DNA of 64,000 nucleotides. Source: UBA4782 sp034430215. Its GTDB lineage: Bacteria > Chloroflexota > Anaerolineae > Anaerolineales > Anaerolineaceae. The notes under the pieces are model-generated. The model worked only from the letters and a program-made list of their open reading frames with translations, made no database searches and was not told where the DNA came from. Location of the stretch: the NCBI GenBank assembly GCA_034430215.1, contig DAOUFE010000045.1:1-64000 (forward strand). The letters run 5' to 3'. Below, piece by piece: positions 15,921 to 23,647 of the stretch. A program made the position numbers and the translations under genes. Position 1 is the first letter of the stretch, and each line of letters begins with the position of its first letter.

Positions 15921-17849
15921 TTAATCCGGGATGAAAGGGTCGTGGAAAGCGCGGTTGATGCGAGCCAGGGTTTGTGCACTTTGCATAATGCGTTCATTGT
16001 AATTCTCTTGTTCCTGAGATTCCGTTTCCTGATCTTCCTGCTGTAAAAAGCGAAGTTGATTCATTTCCTGGTTTATCTGTTCATGGCGCAACCGTAATAC
16101 TGTGCGAAAAAGGTCTTCCATTTGCCTGTTTTCCGGTAGATTTTCCAGGTTGAGTTTTGCTTTCATTTCTGAAACCAGTTCTTCCAGCTCACCTGGTGTC
16201 TGCTGGAGGATAAATTCGCCCGGTTCCAGGTTGACTTGCTCGAGAGCATCATAGATCAACTTTCCCAGCACCTGGTGCTCTGCCAGTTCCAATTCGGCAG
16301 GGTCAAGAGGCTGCAGACCATATTTCTGCAGCATGCGATTGAGCAGGTACATCGCATTGGGATTATTCACCAGCATGGCGAGGATATGCCTTTCGAGTTT
16401 GCTCACCAGTGTTTGAGGTTTTCCCGCCAGTTCAGTTGTAGCGGGTGCCTGTTGTACTTCGGTACGCTGGCGCGGGCGTACCACTCGCCGGGGAGCACCT
16501 GTACCACCCAATAAAGCACTTTCATCCACCCGCAGCATACGCGCTAAACGCTGACGGTAGGTATCACGTTCAATGGGATTGGGAACATCTTCGATGAGCG
16601 GCATGACCTCACCAGCAATTTCTGCTTTGGTTTTCGCATCATCCAGATTACGGTTGGCTGCCAGGGCTTCCATCACATGTACCACGATTGGCTGGGCTTT
16701 TACCAGAATATCTGACCACTCTTTAGGGTTGCGCAGCACTACTTCATCCGGATCCATACCCTCGGGGATGGTGGTTACACGTAGGTCAGCCTGTAGACGC
16801 GCTTCTGTTCGCACCAATCCGCGTGCGTCGAATATCCCGCTGGAATCACTGCTGATCTCAGCAGTGCGATCCAAAGCCTGGCGCGCAACCTCCAATCCGC
16901 GCAGGGTGGCTTTTTGACCGGCGGCATCTGCATCTAACGCCAACACGATCTGCCGTGCGAATTTTTTGAGCATACGCATCTGATCTTCAGTCAATGCAGT
17001 ACCCATTGGTGAAACGGTGTTGGTAAACCCTGCTTGATGAAGCAGAATCACATCCAGGTATCCTTCGACGATCACAGCCTGGCTGGTGGTGCGGATGGCT
17101 TTCCGGGCTTTATCCATTCCATAAAGCAGCCGTCCCTTATCGAATAACGCCGTTTGGGGCGAGTTGAGAAATTTTGGCACATCGTTTGGGTCAAGAATGC
17201 GAGCTCCAAATCCAGCCATACGCCCGTTGGCATCTTGAATGGGAAAGAGAATGCGATTGCGAAAACGATCGTAGAATCCTTCACCCTCACCACGCTCGGT
17301 GACCAGCCCTACTTCCAGCAGGTCATCAGGTTTATACCCTTTCGCAGTGAAGTGATTCATCGCAGCATCCCAACCAGCCGGGGCATATCCCAACCCAAAT
17401 GATGCAATGGTCTGGTCAGTCAGTCCTCGCTTGTGCAAATAATCCAGGGCGGGTTTTCCTGCCGGTGTTTGGGTGAGATGATGCTGATAAAAGACTACCG
17501 CCTGTTCCAGGATACCTCGCAGGGTATCCAGCCTGTCTTCATGTTCTTTTTTCTGGGGAGTCAATGGTTCCAGCACCACTCCGGTGCGTTGTGCCAGGTA
17601 CTGCAGCGTCTGGGGAAAATCCCACCCCTCTTTTTTCATTACAAACTTGAAAATATCGCCACCCTCATTGCATTGTCCAAAGCATCGCCAGGTTCCCGAA
17701 TCGGGGAAGACGACAAAAGCAGGGGTGCGCGAATTGGGATGGAAGGGGCAAAAGCCGATGTAATTCTTCCCGGTGCGTCGAAGTTTTACCGTTTGGGAAA
17801 TGAAGTCCACCACATCCAGGCGGGATTTGATCTCATCTACAGCGGTCAT
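15921..17849 (-). CDS. dnaG: DNA primase
   Basis: It makes RNA primers for replication. From the chosen ATG the protein is 642 residues. It has a CHC2 zinc domain (Cys34, His37, Cys56, Cys60), the DnaG catalytic N-terminal domain, a TOPRIM core (VIVEGYLDVILLHQAGF, then LALDADAAGQ) and a C-terminal part expected to bind the helicase. The start at 17849 is preferred over the in-frame ATG at 17984 because MTAVDEIKSRLDVVDFI matches the family N-terminus and a TGC-TATACA box lies about 25-30 nt upstream of it. It precedes sigA in the same orientation. Confidence 0.94.
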   Translation of the reverse strand: MTAVDEIKSRLDVVDFISQTVKLRRTGKNYIGFCPFHPNSRTPAFVVFPDSGTWRCFGQCNEGGDIFKFVMKKEGWDFPQTLQYLAQRTGVVLEPLTPQKKEHEDRLDTLRGILEQAVVFYQHHLTQTPAGKPALDYLHKRGLTDQTIASFGLGYAPAGWDAAMNHFTAKGYKPDDLLEVGLVTERGEGEGFYDRFRNRILFPIQDANGRMAGFGARILDPNDVPKFLNSPQTALFDKGRLLYGMDKARKAIRTTSQAVIVEGYLDVILLHQAGFTNTVSPMGTALTEDQMRMLKKFARQIVLALDADAAGQKATLRGLEVARQALDRTAEISSDSSGIFDARGLVRTEARLQADLRVTTIPEGMDPDEVVLRNPKEWSDILVKAQPIVVHVMEALAANRNLDDAKTKAEIAGEVMPLIEDVPNPIERDTYRQRLARMLRVDESALLGGTGAPRRVVRPRQRTEVQQAPATTELAGKPQTLVSKLERHILAMLVNNPNAMYLLNRMLQKYGLQPLDPAELELAEHQVLGKLIYDALEQVNLEPGEFILQQTPGELEELVSEMKAKLNLENLPENRQMEDLFRTVLRLRHEQINQEMNQLRFLQQEDQETESQEQENYNERIMQSAQTLARINRAFHDPFIPD

Positions 17850-18077
17850 GGGTTGTTTCTCATTATCGTATTGGTTAATGTATAGCATAATCGGAATATG
17901 AGCAAGGGTGTGAGGTAATTTGATTGTAGCCAGTTGATAACCAAAGAATAGCGAATAGATCGCCACGAAAGATACCAAAAACACAAAACGATTCTTTGTA
18001 TTCTTCGTGCCCCTGGAGATGACTATTTAAATTTTTATGTCACCTTTCCCTGTGCTTGTTCAGAATAGCAATAAGCA

Positions 18078-18086
18078 TGGTACAAT
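18078..18086 (+). promoter_or_regulatory. Extended -10 of pcrA, leaderless spacing
   Basis: TGG-TACAAT ends 8 nt before the ATG at 18095, with no ribosome-binding site. TTGTTC lies about 19 nt further upstream as a weak -35. Confidence 0.5.
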
Positions 18087-18094
18087 CTTTGCCG

Positions 18095-20293
18095 ATGACA
18101 CTCCTGGCAAACCTTAACTCCCAACAGCACGAAGCAGTAACCACTCAATCAAAGCAAACACTGGTACTGGCAGGACCTGGTTCGGGGAAGACGCGCGTTC
18201 TTACCCAGCGCATCGCCTACCTGGTGCAGGAAATGAGGGTCGCACCTTATCAAATCCTGGCAGTTACTTTTACCAACAAAGCTGCCCGTGAAATGCGTGC
18301 CAGAGTCGAAAACCTGCTCAGTCAGCAATTGCAGGATATCTGGTTGGGAACTTTTCATTCCATCTGTGCCCGATTGCTCAGGCGCGAGACAAATGCTTTG
18401 CCCTACCGCCCAAATTTTGTAATTTTTGATGAGGGTGACCAGGAAACCCTGATCAAACGTGCCATCCGCGAATTGAACATTGATGAAAAGACCTATCGGC
18501 CTGCTGGAGTGCTTGCCAGTATTTCCAACGCAAAGAACGATCTGAAACTTCCGCAGGACTATCCCTGCCAGAGCTATCGGGATGAAGTTGTAAAGCGTGT
18601 GTATGAACGGTATCAAGCACTTCTAGTGGACAACAATGCTCTCGATTTCGATGATCTATTGTTTGTGGCAGTTCGGCTTCTGCGTGAAAACCCAGACATC
18701 TGCCGGCGCTATGCAAGCCGTTTTGCACAGGTACTCGTAGATGAATTTCAAGACACCAACCTGGCGCAATACGAATTACTGAAACTCATTTCTTCTTATC
18801 ATAAGAATATTTTTGTGGTGGGAGATGAAGACCAGTCCATCTATCGCTGGCGAGGCGCAGATTATCGAAATGTGCTGCGTTTTGAAAAAGACTATCCGGA
18901 TTGTCAGAAGATTTTGCTGGAACAGAATTATAGATCTCCGCAAAATGTGTTGGATACTGCGCGCGCGGTGATCAACCGCAACCCCAACCGCACACCCAAA
19001 CACCTTTTCACTGATCGCGGCAATGGTGATGCCATCACACTTTTTGAAGCGGTTGATGATACCTCAGAGGCGGTGTACGTGGTGGATACCATCCAACAAC
19101 TGGTAATGAGCAAACGTGCAAAGCCTTCTGATTTTGCCATCATGTATCGCACCAATGCACAATCCCGCCTGCTGGAAGAAGCTTTTTTGCGCGAAGGGAT
19201 GGCGTACCGTTTAGTAGGTGCACAAAGGTTCTACGGACGGCGCGAAGTAAAAGACTGTATTGCATACCTGCGCTTAGTGCACAACCCGGATGACGAAGTC
19301 AGCCTGAGCCGGATTATCAACGTTCCTACCCGCGGCATTGGTGAAAAGACGATGCTTTCACTCTTATTGGCAGCTCGTTCTGCACACATCAGCCCCGGGC
19401 AGGCATTGCTTGATCTGGGACAAAATGGAGATTCATCGCGCTTCTGGAGCGCTCTTTCAGGTCGTGGTGCCATGCTACTGGCAGATTTTGGGGTGCTGCT
19501 GGGAAATTGGATCGAACAAAAAGACAAGATCAGCCTGCCAGCGCTGTTTGATCAAATTCTCGAAGATGTTGTCTATCAGGAATACATTGAAGATAATTCA
19601 GATGAAGGCGAAGACCGCTGGGGAAACGTGCAGGAGTTGCGCAAGCTGGCGTTTGAATATCAGGATCGGGGCATGACAGAATTCCTCGAAAATCTGGCGC
19701 TGGTTTCTGATCAAGATACTCTGCCAGAGGCAGCGGATGCACCCACATTATTGACTTTGCATGCAGCCAAGGGGTTGGAATTTTCACAGGTTTTTATCAC
19801 CGGACTGGACGAGGGGATACTACCTCACAGCCGTTCAAAAGATGACCCCGAACAGATGATGGAAGAACGCCGTCTGTTCTATGTGGGCATCACTCGGGCA
19901 AAAGACAGGTTATATCTGGTGCGGGCAGAACGTCGCAGTCAGTACGGAGCGTATGAGTTCAGCGAACCATCCCAATTCCTGGCGGATATTCCCGCGAATT
20001 TGCTGAAAGTGAAAACCTCGAGCAGTTCACCACGGCGAAGATCTTCTTCATCGTATGAATTCTCTGAACCAACACCAGTTCCCACCCGCTGGACATCTGC
20101 AAAATCCGTAAAACCAGCACCTGAGGTACAACAGCGCTTTCGGGCTGCAATGCGTGTCAAGCATCCCACCTGGGGAGAGGGAATGGTGTTGGATAGCCGA
20201 ATTATTGACGGTGAAGAAACGCTGGATGTATTTTTCGAAAGCGTTGGATTCAAACGGTTGATGGCATCTATTGCCAACCTGGAAATCCTTTAA
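18095..20293 (+). CDS. pcrA: ATP-dependent DNA helicase PcrA/UvrD
   Basis: A superfamily 1A 3'-5' helicase for repair and plasmid or fork processing. The 732-residue protein shows Walker A (LAGPGSGKTRVLTQRIA), Walker B (VLVDEFQDTN), motif III (VVGDEDQSIYRWRGAD), motif IV (LEQNYRS), motif V (LTLHAAKGLEFSQVFITGL) and motif VI (EERRLFYVGITRAKDRL). The C-terminus (VKHPTWGEGMVLDSRI, about 690-732) is the small PcrA-type domain that contacts RNA polymerase. The start at 18095 gives the conserved LANLNSQQHEAV beginning. Its stop directly abuts the stop of the convergent GPP34 gene. Confidence 0.95.
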   Translation: MTLLANLNSQQHEAVTTQSKQTLVLAGPGSGKTRVLTQRIAYLVQEMRVAPYQILAVTFTNKAAREMRARVENLLSQQLQDIWLGTFHSICARLLRRETNALPYRPNFVIFDEGDQETLIKRAIRELNIDEKTYRPAGVLASISNAKNDLKLPQDYPCQSYRDEVVKRVYERYQALLVDNNALDFDDLLFVAVRLLRENPDICRRYASRFAQVLVDEFQDTNLAQYELLKLISSYHKNIFVVGDEDQSIYRWRGADYRNVLRFEKDYPDCQKILLEQNYRSPQNVLDTARAVINRNPNRTPKHLFTDRGNGDAITLFEAVDDTSEAVYVVDTIQQLVMSKRAKPSDFAIMYRTNAQSRLLEEAFLREGMAYRLVGAQRFYGRREVKDCIAYLRLVHNPDDEVSLSRIINVPTRGIGEKTMLSLLLAARSAHISPGQALLDLGQNGDSSRFWSALSGRGAMLLADFGVLLGNWIEQKDKISLPALFDQILEDVVYQEYIEDNSDEGEDRWGNVQELRKLAFEYQDRGMTEFLENLALVSDQDTLPEAADAPTLLTLHAAKGLEFSQVFITGLDEGILPHSRSKDDPEQMMEERRLFYVGITRAKDRLYLVRAERRSQYGAYEFSEPSQFLADIPANLLKVKTSSSSPRRRSSSSYEFSEPTPVPTRWTSAKSVKPAPEVQQRFRAAMRVKHPTWGEGMVLDSRIIDGEETLDVFFESVGFKRLMASIANLEIL

Positions 20294-20953
20294 TTAGCCG
20301 CTCCAGCTTTCTCGATTACTTTCAATTGCTTTTAGAACCAGCACGATGATATTACGCGCATGGGCTGAACGGGGTTCATTCAACATTTCTAAAAGTTGCT
20401 TTACCCGGGTCTGATATTTGGCGCGTTCGTCACGGGTGGTGCTGATGCGAATAATATCATTCTCTCCTGAAAGCAGCATCAAGCAAAAGGTACGCAAGGT
20501 AGGAGATTTATTTTCAAAAGCTACGCCTTTGATTCGCTCGATGATATCGCTGCGGATTTCTTTATCTTTCAGAACCCACTTCTTTTTCTTGATCAATCCC
20601 CCCAGCTTTGATACTTCCACCTTTTCTACATGACCACGCTCTGCCAAAGATTCGGCTACAAATTCATGCACCATCTTCTGTCGCAAGCTGCCCAGGTCCA
20701 GCATCCAGCGCCTGACATCGCGAGGCTCTGGGGCGGCATTGATCTTCCCCAATGCGAAATCCAGTACAGCATTGTTCAAAGGCTCTTTGTCAATAACTTC
20801 AACTTTGCGATTTCCTTTACTATCAATGCGTTTCTCTAATGCCAATTCCATGAGAATTGCACTGGTCAACGCCTGTACCAGGTTAATCTGTTTCAGCTTT
20901 CCAGTTTCTTCATTCAGTGCAAGCAACCAAATTTCTTCGGGAAGAGTAAGCAA
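20294..20953 (-). CDS. GPP34 (GOLPH3-like) family protein
   Basis: The 219-residue, mainly helical protein begins with LPEEIWLLAL, the signature of the GPP34 family, whose eukaryotic member GOLPH3 binds phosphatidylinositol-4-phosphate on the Golgi. Bacterial members are of unknown function and may bind membranes. The start is a TTG (20953) behind a strong GGAGG with 5-nt spacing; no upstream ATG fits. The family hairpin region (about 120-165) is rich in Lys. It converges on pcrA with no spacer, and no operon partner is evident. Confidence 0.85.
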   Translation of the reverse strand: MLTLPEEIWLLALNEETGKLKQINLVQALTSAILMELALEKRIDSKGNRKVEVIDKEPLNNAVLDFALGKINAAPEPRDVRRWMLDLGSLRQKMVHEFVAESLAERGHVEKVEVSKLGGLIKKKKWVLKDKEIRSDIIERIKGVAFENKSPTLRTFCLMLLSGENDIIRISTTRDERAKYQTRVKQLLEMLNEPRSAHARNIIVLVLKAIESNRESWSG

Positions 20954-21049
20954 AGCGACCTCCGAGATTAAATGATGGAAGTATTATACAGGATGAAATA
21001 GCTGGATGGATGGGAAATTCGGGTTTCTTTTATGCCCTATCTGGTTTAC

Positions 21050-21616
21050 TTATTTTTTACGGATGAACAGTGTTCCAAGCAGAGAGTAAACAACCCATGC
21101 CACCAAAGTTACTATCAGCGCTGTTGTAAATCCATGAATGTTGAATCCATGAGCCAGTAATCCCCAGAGCAATCCAGTAACAACGCTTAAAATGGCAATA
21201 ATGATCAATCGCCTGGTGACCTCTTTTCTGGCTGTTTTTATCCTTCGTTCGATGTCTGCCTGAGCTTTCACCGTGTCGAATTCTGGAGAGAGATATTCTT
21301 TTACCGTATTAAAGATCCGGCGGACCTGCATGTTATATTCTGGGGGTGGAGTTGATCCCATAGGGCGAAAGAATCCTGGTGTCAGGTCACGACGGTATTG
21401 TGATTCTATTGATGTTGTTCCATCATCCAATTGGCGACATTTTAATAACGTAGTGAATTTTGCACTCATTCCACCTGTCCATCTGGCTATGATGGTCTTG
21501 TCTGTTGGATTGGAAGAAACTATATCAATTTTTTGACTTTTCAAAGAAAAGAGCAGCCCCTCGAAACACTTTTCTACCGTCGCATGGAAAATATGCGACA
21601 TCTCAGTGTTTGCCAT
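21050..21616 (-). CDS. Unknown membrane protein with two C-terminal helices
   Basis: I do not recognise the family. The 188-residue protein has a soluble N-terminal domain (about 1-115) resembling a small lipid- or ligand-binding beta fold, a charged helix (about 115-140, RRIKTARKEVTRR) and two membrane helices (about 141-160 and 164-184), ending with RKK. The start at 21616 follows AGGAGG; a longer reading frame from 21655 is unlikely. Its transcript should begin near 21696 and so start with a long hairpin at 21650-21690. The promoter region is shared with the divergent SRP RNA. Confidence 0.75.
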   Translation of the reverse strand: MANTEMSHIFHATVEKCFEGLLFSLKSQKIDIVSSNPTDKTIIARWTGGMSAKFTTLLKCRQLDDGTTSIESQYRRDLTPGFFRPMGSTPPPEYNMQVRRIFNTVKEYLSPEFDTVKAQADIERRIKTARKEVTRRLIIIAILSVVTGLLWGLLAHGFNIHGFTTALIVTLVAWVVYSLLGTLFIRKK

Positions 21617-21649
21617 GATTCCCTCCTGAAATATGGTAGTCAACAAATA

Positions 21650-21690
21650 CCCCATCGAGATTCGTTCATTAACGAATAGCTACGATGGGG
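21650..21690 (-). promoter_or_regulatory. Long 5'-leader hairpin
   Basis: CCCCATCG (21650-21657) pairs with CGATGGGG (21683-21690), and inside it ATTCGTT (21660-21666) with AACGAAT (21671-21677), around a CATT loop. A minus-strand TATAAT at 21703-21708 places the hairpin within about 6 nt of the predicted mRNA 5' end of the 21616 gene. It may protect the 5' end or regulate translation. It has no T-tract. Confidence 0.6.
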
Positions 21691-21744
21691 CATGTATCTT
21701 TTATTATAGAAGTTTGAATAGAGAATACAAGAGATTTGCTTTTC

Positions 21745-21773
21745 TTGACACCACCCCTTCCCTCTGGTATCCT
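21745..21773 (+). promoter_or_regulatory. Promoter of SRP RNA
   Basis: TTGACA (21745-21750), exactly 17 nt, TATCCT (21768-21773) with an upstream TGG extension. It places the transcription start near 21780, at the 5' end of the SRP RNA. Confidence 0.8.
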
Positions 21774-21778
21774 TTCTG

Positions 21779-21890
21779 TGCGTCCGGGTGGGTCCGGCGC
21801 GGCGGAACCCTACGAACCCCGTCAGGTCCGAGAGGAAGCAGCGGTAAGGAGGTTATTCCGGGTGCCGCCGGTAAGCCTGCTCGGGCGCAT
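21779..21890 (+). ncRNA. ffs: Bacterial small SRP RNA (4.5S type)
   Basis: The apical helix is recognisable at 21821-21848: GTCAGGTCC, a GAGA tetraloop, then GGAAGCAGC, the Ffh-binding symmetric and asymmetric loops of SRP RNA. The 5' part (TGCGTCCGGGTGGG) pairs with the 3' part (GCCTGCTCGGGCGCA), closing one long hairpin of about 112 nt without an Alu domain. It guides Ffh-mediated cotranslational membrane targeting. The ends are estimated from pairing and the promoter. No T-tract follows; the next gene starts about 11 nt later, so 3' processing is likely. Confidence 0.93.
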
Positions 21891-21901
21891 TTATTTAAAC
21901 T

Positions 21902-22789
21902 ATGCAAACTCCACCTGTTTGTAACTACGAAGGTTCAGATTACCAGCAAAGTTTCTGGGATCAGGGTTTGCGCGCCTATGAAGATGCGGCCGAGGCAGTC
22001 GCCATGAAGCGTTTGTTGCCTTCCAGTGGAAATCACATGCTGGAATTAGGTGCTGGTGCCGGGCGCAACACATTACGCTACCAACAGTATAACCACATAA
22101 CACTGGTTGATTACTCCACCACCCAACTACAGCAAGCCCGTCAACGTTTGGGGGAGAGCAGCCGATTCCGGTATGTAGCTGCGGATATATACCACCTTCC
22201 TTTTGTCGAAGGGTTATTCGATGGCGCTACCATGATCCGCACCTTGCACCACATGGCAGATGCAAAGCTGGCATTACAGCAGACCCGCCGTGCGCTACAG
22301 CCTGAAGCAATTTTTATTCTCGAATATGCCAACAAGCGAAACCTGAAAGCTATATTACGATACCTGTTACGAAAACAAACCTGGAGCCCATATACTCTTG
22401 ACCCGGTGGAATTTACGGAGTTAAATTTTGACTTCCATCCCAGGATGGTGAGCCGATGGCTGCAAGAAGTGGGTTTTGTGAATGAGCGCTCATTGACGGT
22501 CTCGCACTTTCGGGTAGGATTTCTCAAAAAGGTGATACCACTGAAAATGTTGGTTTGGATGGATAGCGTGCTGCAACCCACGGGTAGTTGGATCAAGGTA
22601 ACTCCGAGTGTTTTCACTCGCAACCGTGCTATCGGGAATACCCCTGTTGCATCTGAAGGTTCCTTCTTTCAATGCCCAGCCTGTGCATCTGGCATGCTTG
22701 ATGATACTCCACCTGAAATTCACTGTTCACAATGTGGGCGAACTTATCATGTGAACGATGGCATCTACGATTTCCGCCTGAATAGTTAA
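21902..22789 (+). CDS. SAM-dependent methyltransferase with Trm112-like zinc tail
   Basis: The 295-residue protein has a class I SAM-binding domain (about 45-150, motif I LELGAGAGRNTL, followed by VDYS and the acidic-loop region AADIYHLPF). It ends with a four-Cys zinc segment (CPAC about 254-257 and CSQC about 271-274, then NDGIYDF), the pattern of Trm112-like domains. The substrate is unknown. The ATG lies about 11 nt behind the SRP RNA and has no ribosome-binding site; it may be read from the SRP promoter and released by processing. A perfect 15-bp inverted repeat follows the stop. Confidence 0.8.
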   Translation: MQTPPVCNYEGSDYQQSFWDQGLRAYEDAAEAVAMKRLLPSSGNHMLELGAGAGRNTLRYQQYNHITLVDYSTTQLQQARQRLGESSRFRYVAADIYHLPFVEGLFDGATMIRTLHHMADAKLALQQTRRALQPEAIFILEYANKRNLKAILRYLLRKQTWSPYTLDPVEFTELNFDFHPRMVSRWLQEVGFVNERSLTVSHFRVGFLKKVIPLKMLVWMDSVLQPTGSWIKVTPSVFTRNRAIGNTPVASEGSFFQCPACASGMLDDTPPEIHCSQCGRTYHVNDGIYDFRLNS

Positions 22790-22798
22790 CCCCTCTGT

Positions 22799-22831
22799 AC
22801 TCTTCCCATTTTCATTGAAAATGGGAAGAGT
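22799..22831. terminator. Perfect 15-bp inverted repeat between convergent genes
   Basis: ACTCTTCCCATTTTC and its exact complement are separated by ATT. It lies between two convergent methyltransferase genes and probably ends transcription from both sides, although no T-tract follows on either strand. Confidence 0.6.
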
Positions 22832-22879
22832 GGCGAAGCCAGGTGGGGCTATTCTTTTTCGTGGTTAATGCCTTTGTGG

Positions 22880-23623
22880 TTAAAGCCTTTTTTCTTTTTC
22901 TACTACCCAAAAATGACTTAACCCCAACCTACGTAAAGGCGTTCTTTCCAGGAACTGCAATATCCCCCGTAGAATCTTCCCGAAGAATCCAAATCGGGCG
23001 ATCACATTGTCATATGCCCCAAAAATAACGGTTTTCGTGATCCTCTTTACAGGTAGCCCGTCAAATAATTTGTCTAGATCGGCGGAAGAATACACCCGCA
23101 CATGCGGTGCAAGTTTATCGCGCCACTTTCGAGGGAGATAATTCACGAAAAGTTTATTACCAAAGTGATACTTGCCCCGCCAGTACACTCCATGCGTCTC
23201 AAAAGGATATCCGCGGTTCGGGCAGAAAAGAACCAATCTTCCTCCAGGTTTGAGAACCCGCACCATTTCTGCAATTGCCATCCTGTCATCGTTCACATGC
23301 TCGAGTACCTCGTGATTGAGCAGCAGGTCGAAAGAATTTTCCAGGAAGGGCAGGTGTTCACCCGCACCACATACCACCCGGGGAGCCTTTTGCTGCGCAT
23401 CTAGGGTACGTGGAAACTCAATATCCAACCCGATCGTTCTGTTCTGTTCAGAAGCCAGTTTGCCCAGGTAAGCCCCTACGCCGCATCCATCCACCAGGAT
23501 ACAACCAGAAAGACGTTCCCCGGCTGCTTGCTGGATCATCTTTAAACGGCGTTCCTGACCAGCTCGCCAGACATGCGAGGGTTCACCGCGTAAAGCTGCT
23601 TTTTCGAGGTTTTCAGGATTCAT
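22880..23623 (-). CDS. Class I SAM-dependent methyltransferase
   Basis: The 247-residue protein has a Methyltransf_11-type core: motif I LVDGCGVGAYLGKL (about 43-56), an acidic IGLDIE strand end, GAGEHLPF and FDLLLNHEVLEHV, followed by VRVLKPGGRLVLFCPN. The C-terminal third (KWRDKLAPHVRVYSSADL onward) is typical of enzymes acting on quinone, sugar or lipid substrates; the actual substrate is unknown. The ATG is preceded by TGG-TATAAT and 7 nt, with no ribosome-binding site, so its mRNA is predicted to be leaderless. It is followed by the 15-bp inverted repeat. Confidence 0.82.
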   Translation of the reverse strand: MNPENLEKAALRGEPSHVWRAGQERRLKMIQQAAGERLSGCILVDGCGVGAYLGKLASEQNRTIGLDIEFPRTLDAQQKAPRVVCGAGEHLPFLENSFDLLLNHEVLEHVNDDRMAIAEMVRVLKPGGRLVLFCPNRGYPFETHGVYWRGKYHFGNKLFVNYLPRKWRDKLAPHVRVYSSADLDKLFDGLPVKRITKTVIFGAYDNVIARFGFFGKILRGILQFLERTPLRRLGLSHFWVVEKEKRL

Positions 23624-23630
23624 GGAGGTG

Positions 23631-23639
23631 ATTATACCA
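23631..23639 (-). promoter_or_regulatory. Extended -10 of methyltransferase gene, leaderless spacing
   Basis: Minus strand TGG-TATAAT with a 7-nt gap (CACCTCC) to the ATG. The gap resembles an anti-Shine-Dalgarno rather than a ribosome-binding site. Confidence 0.6.
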
Positions 23640-23647
23640 GCAGCATA

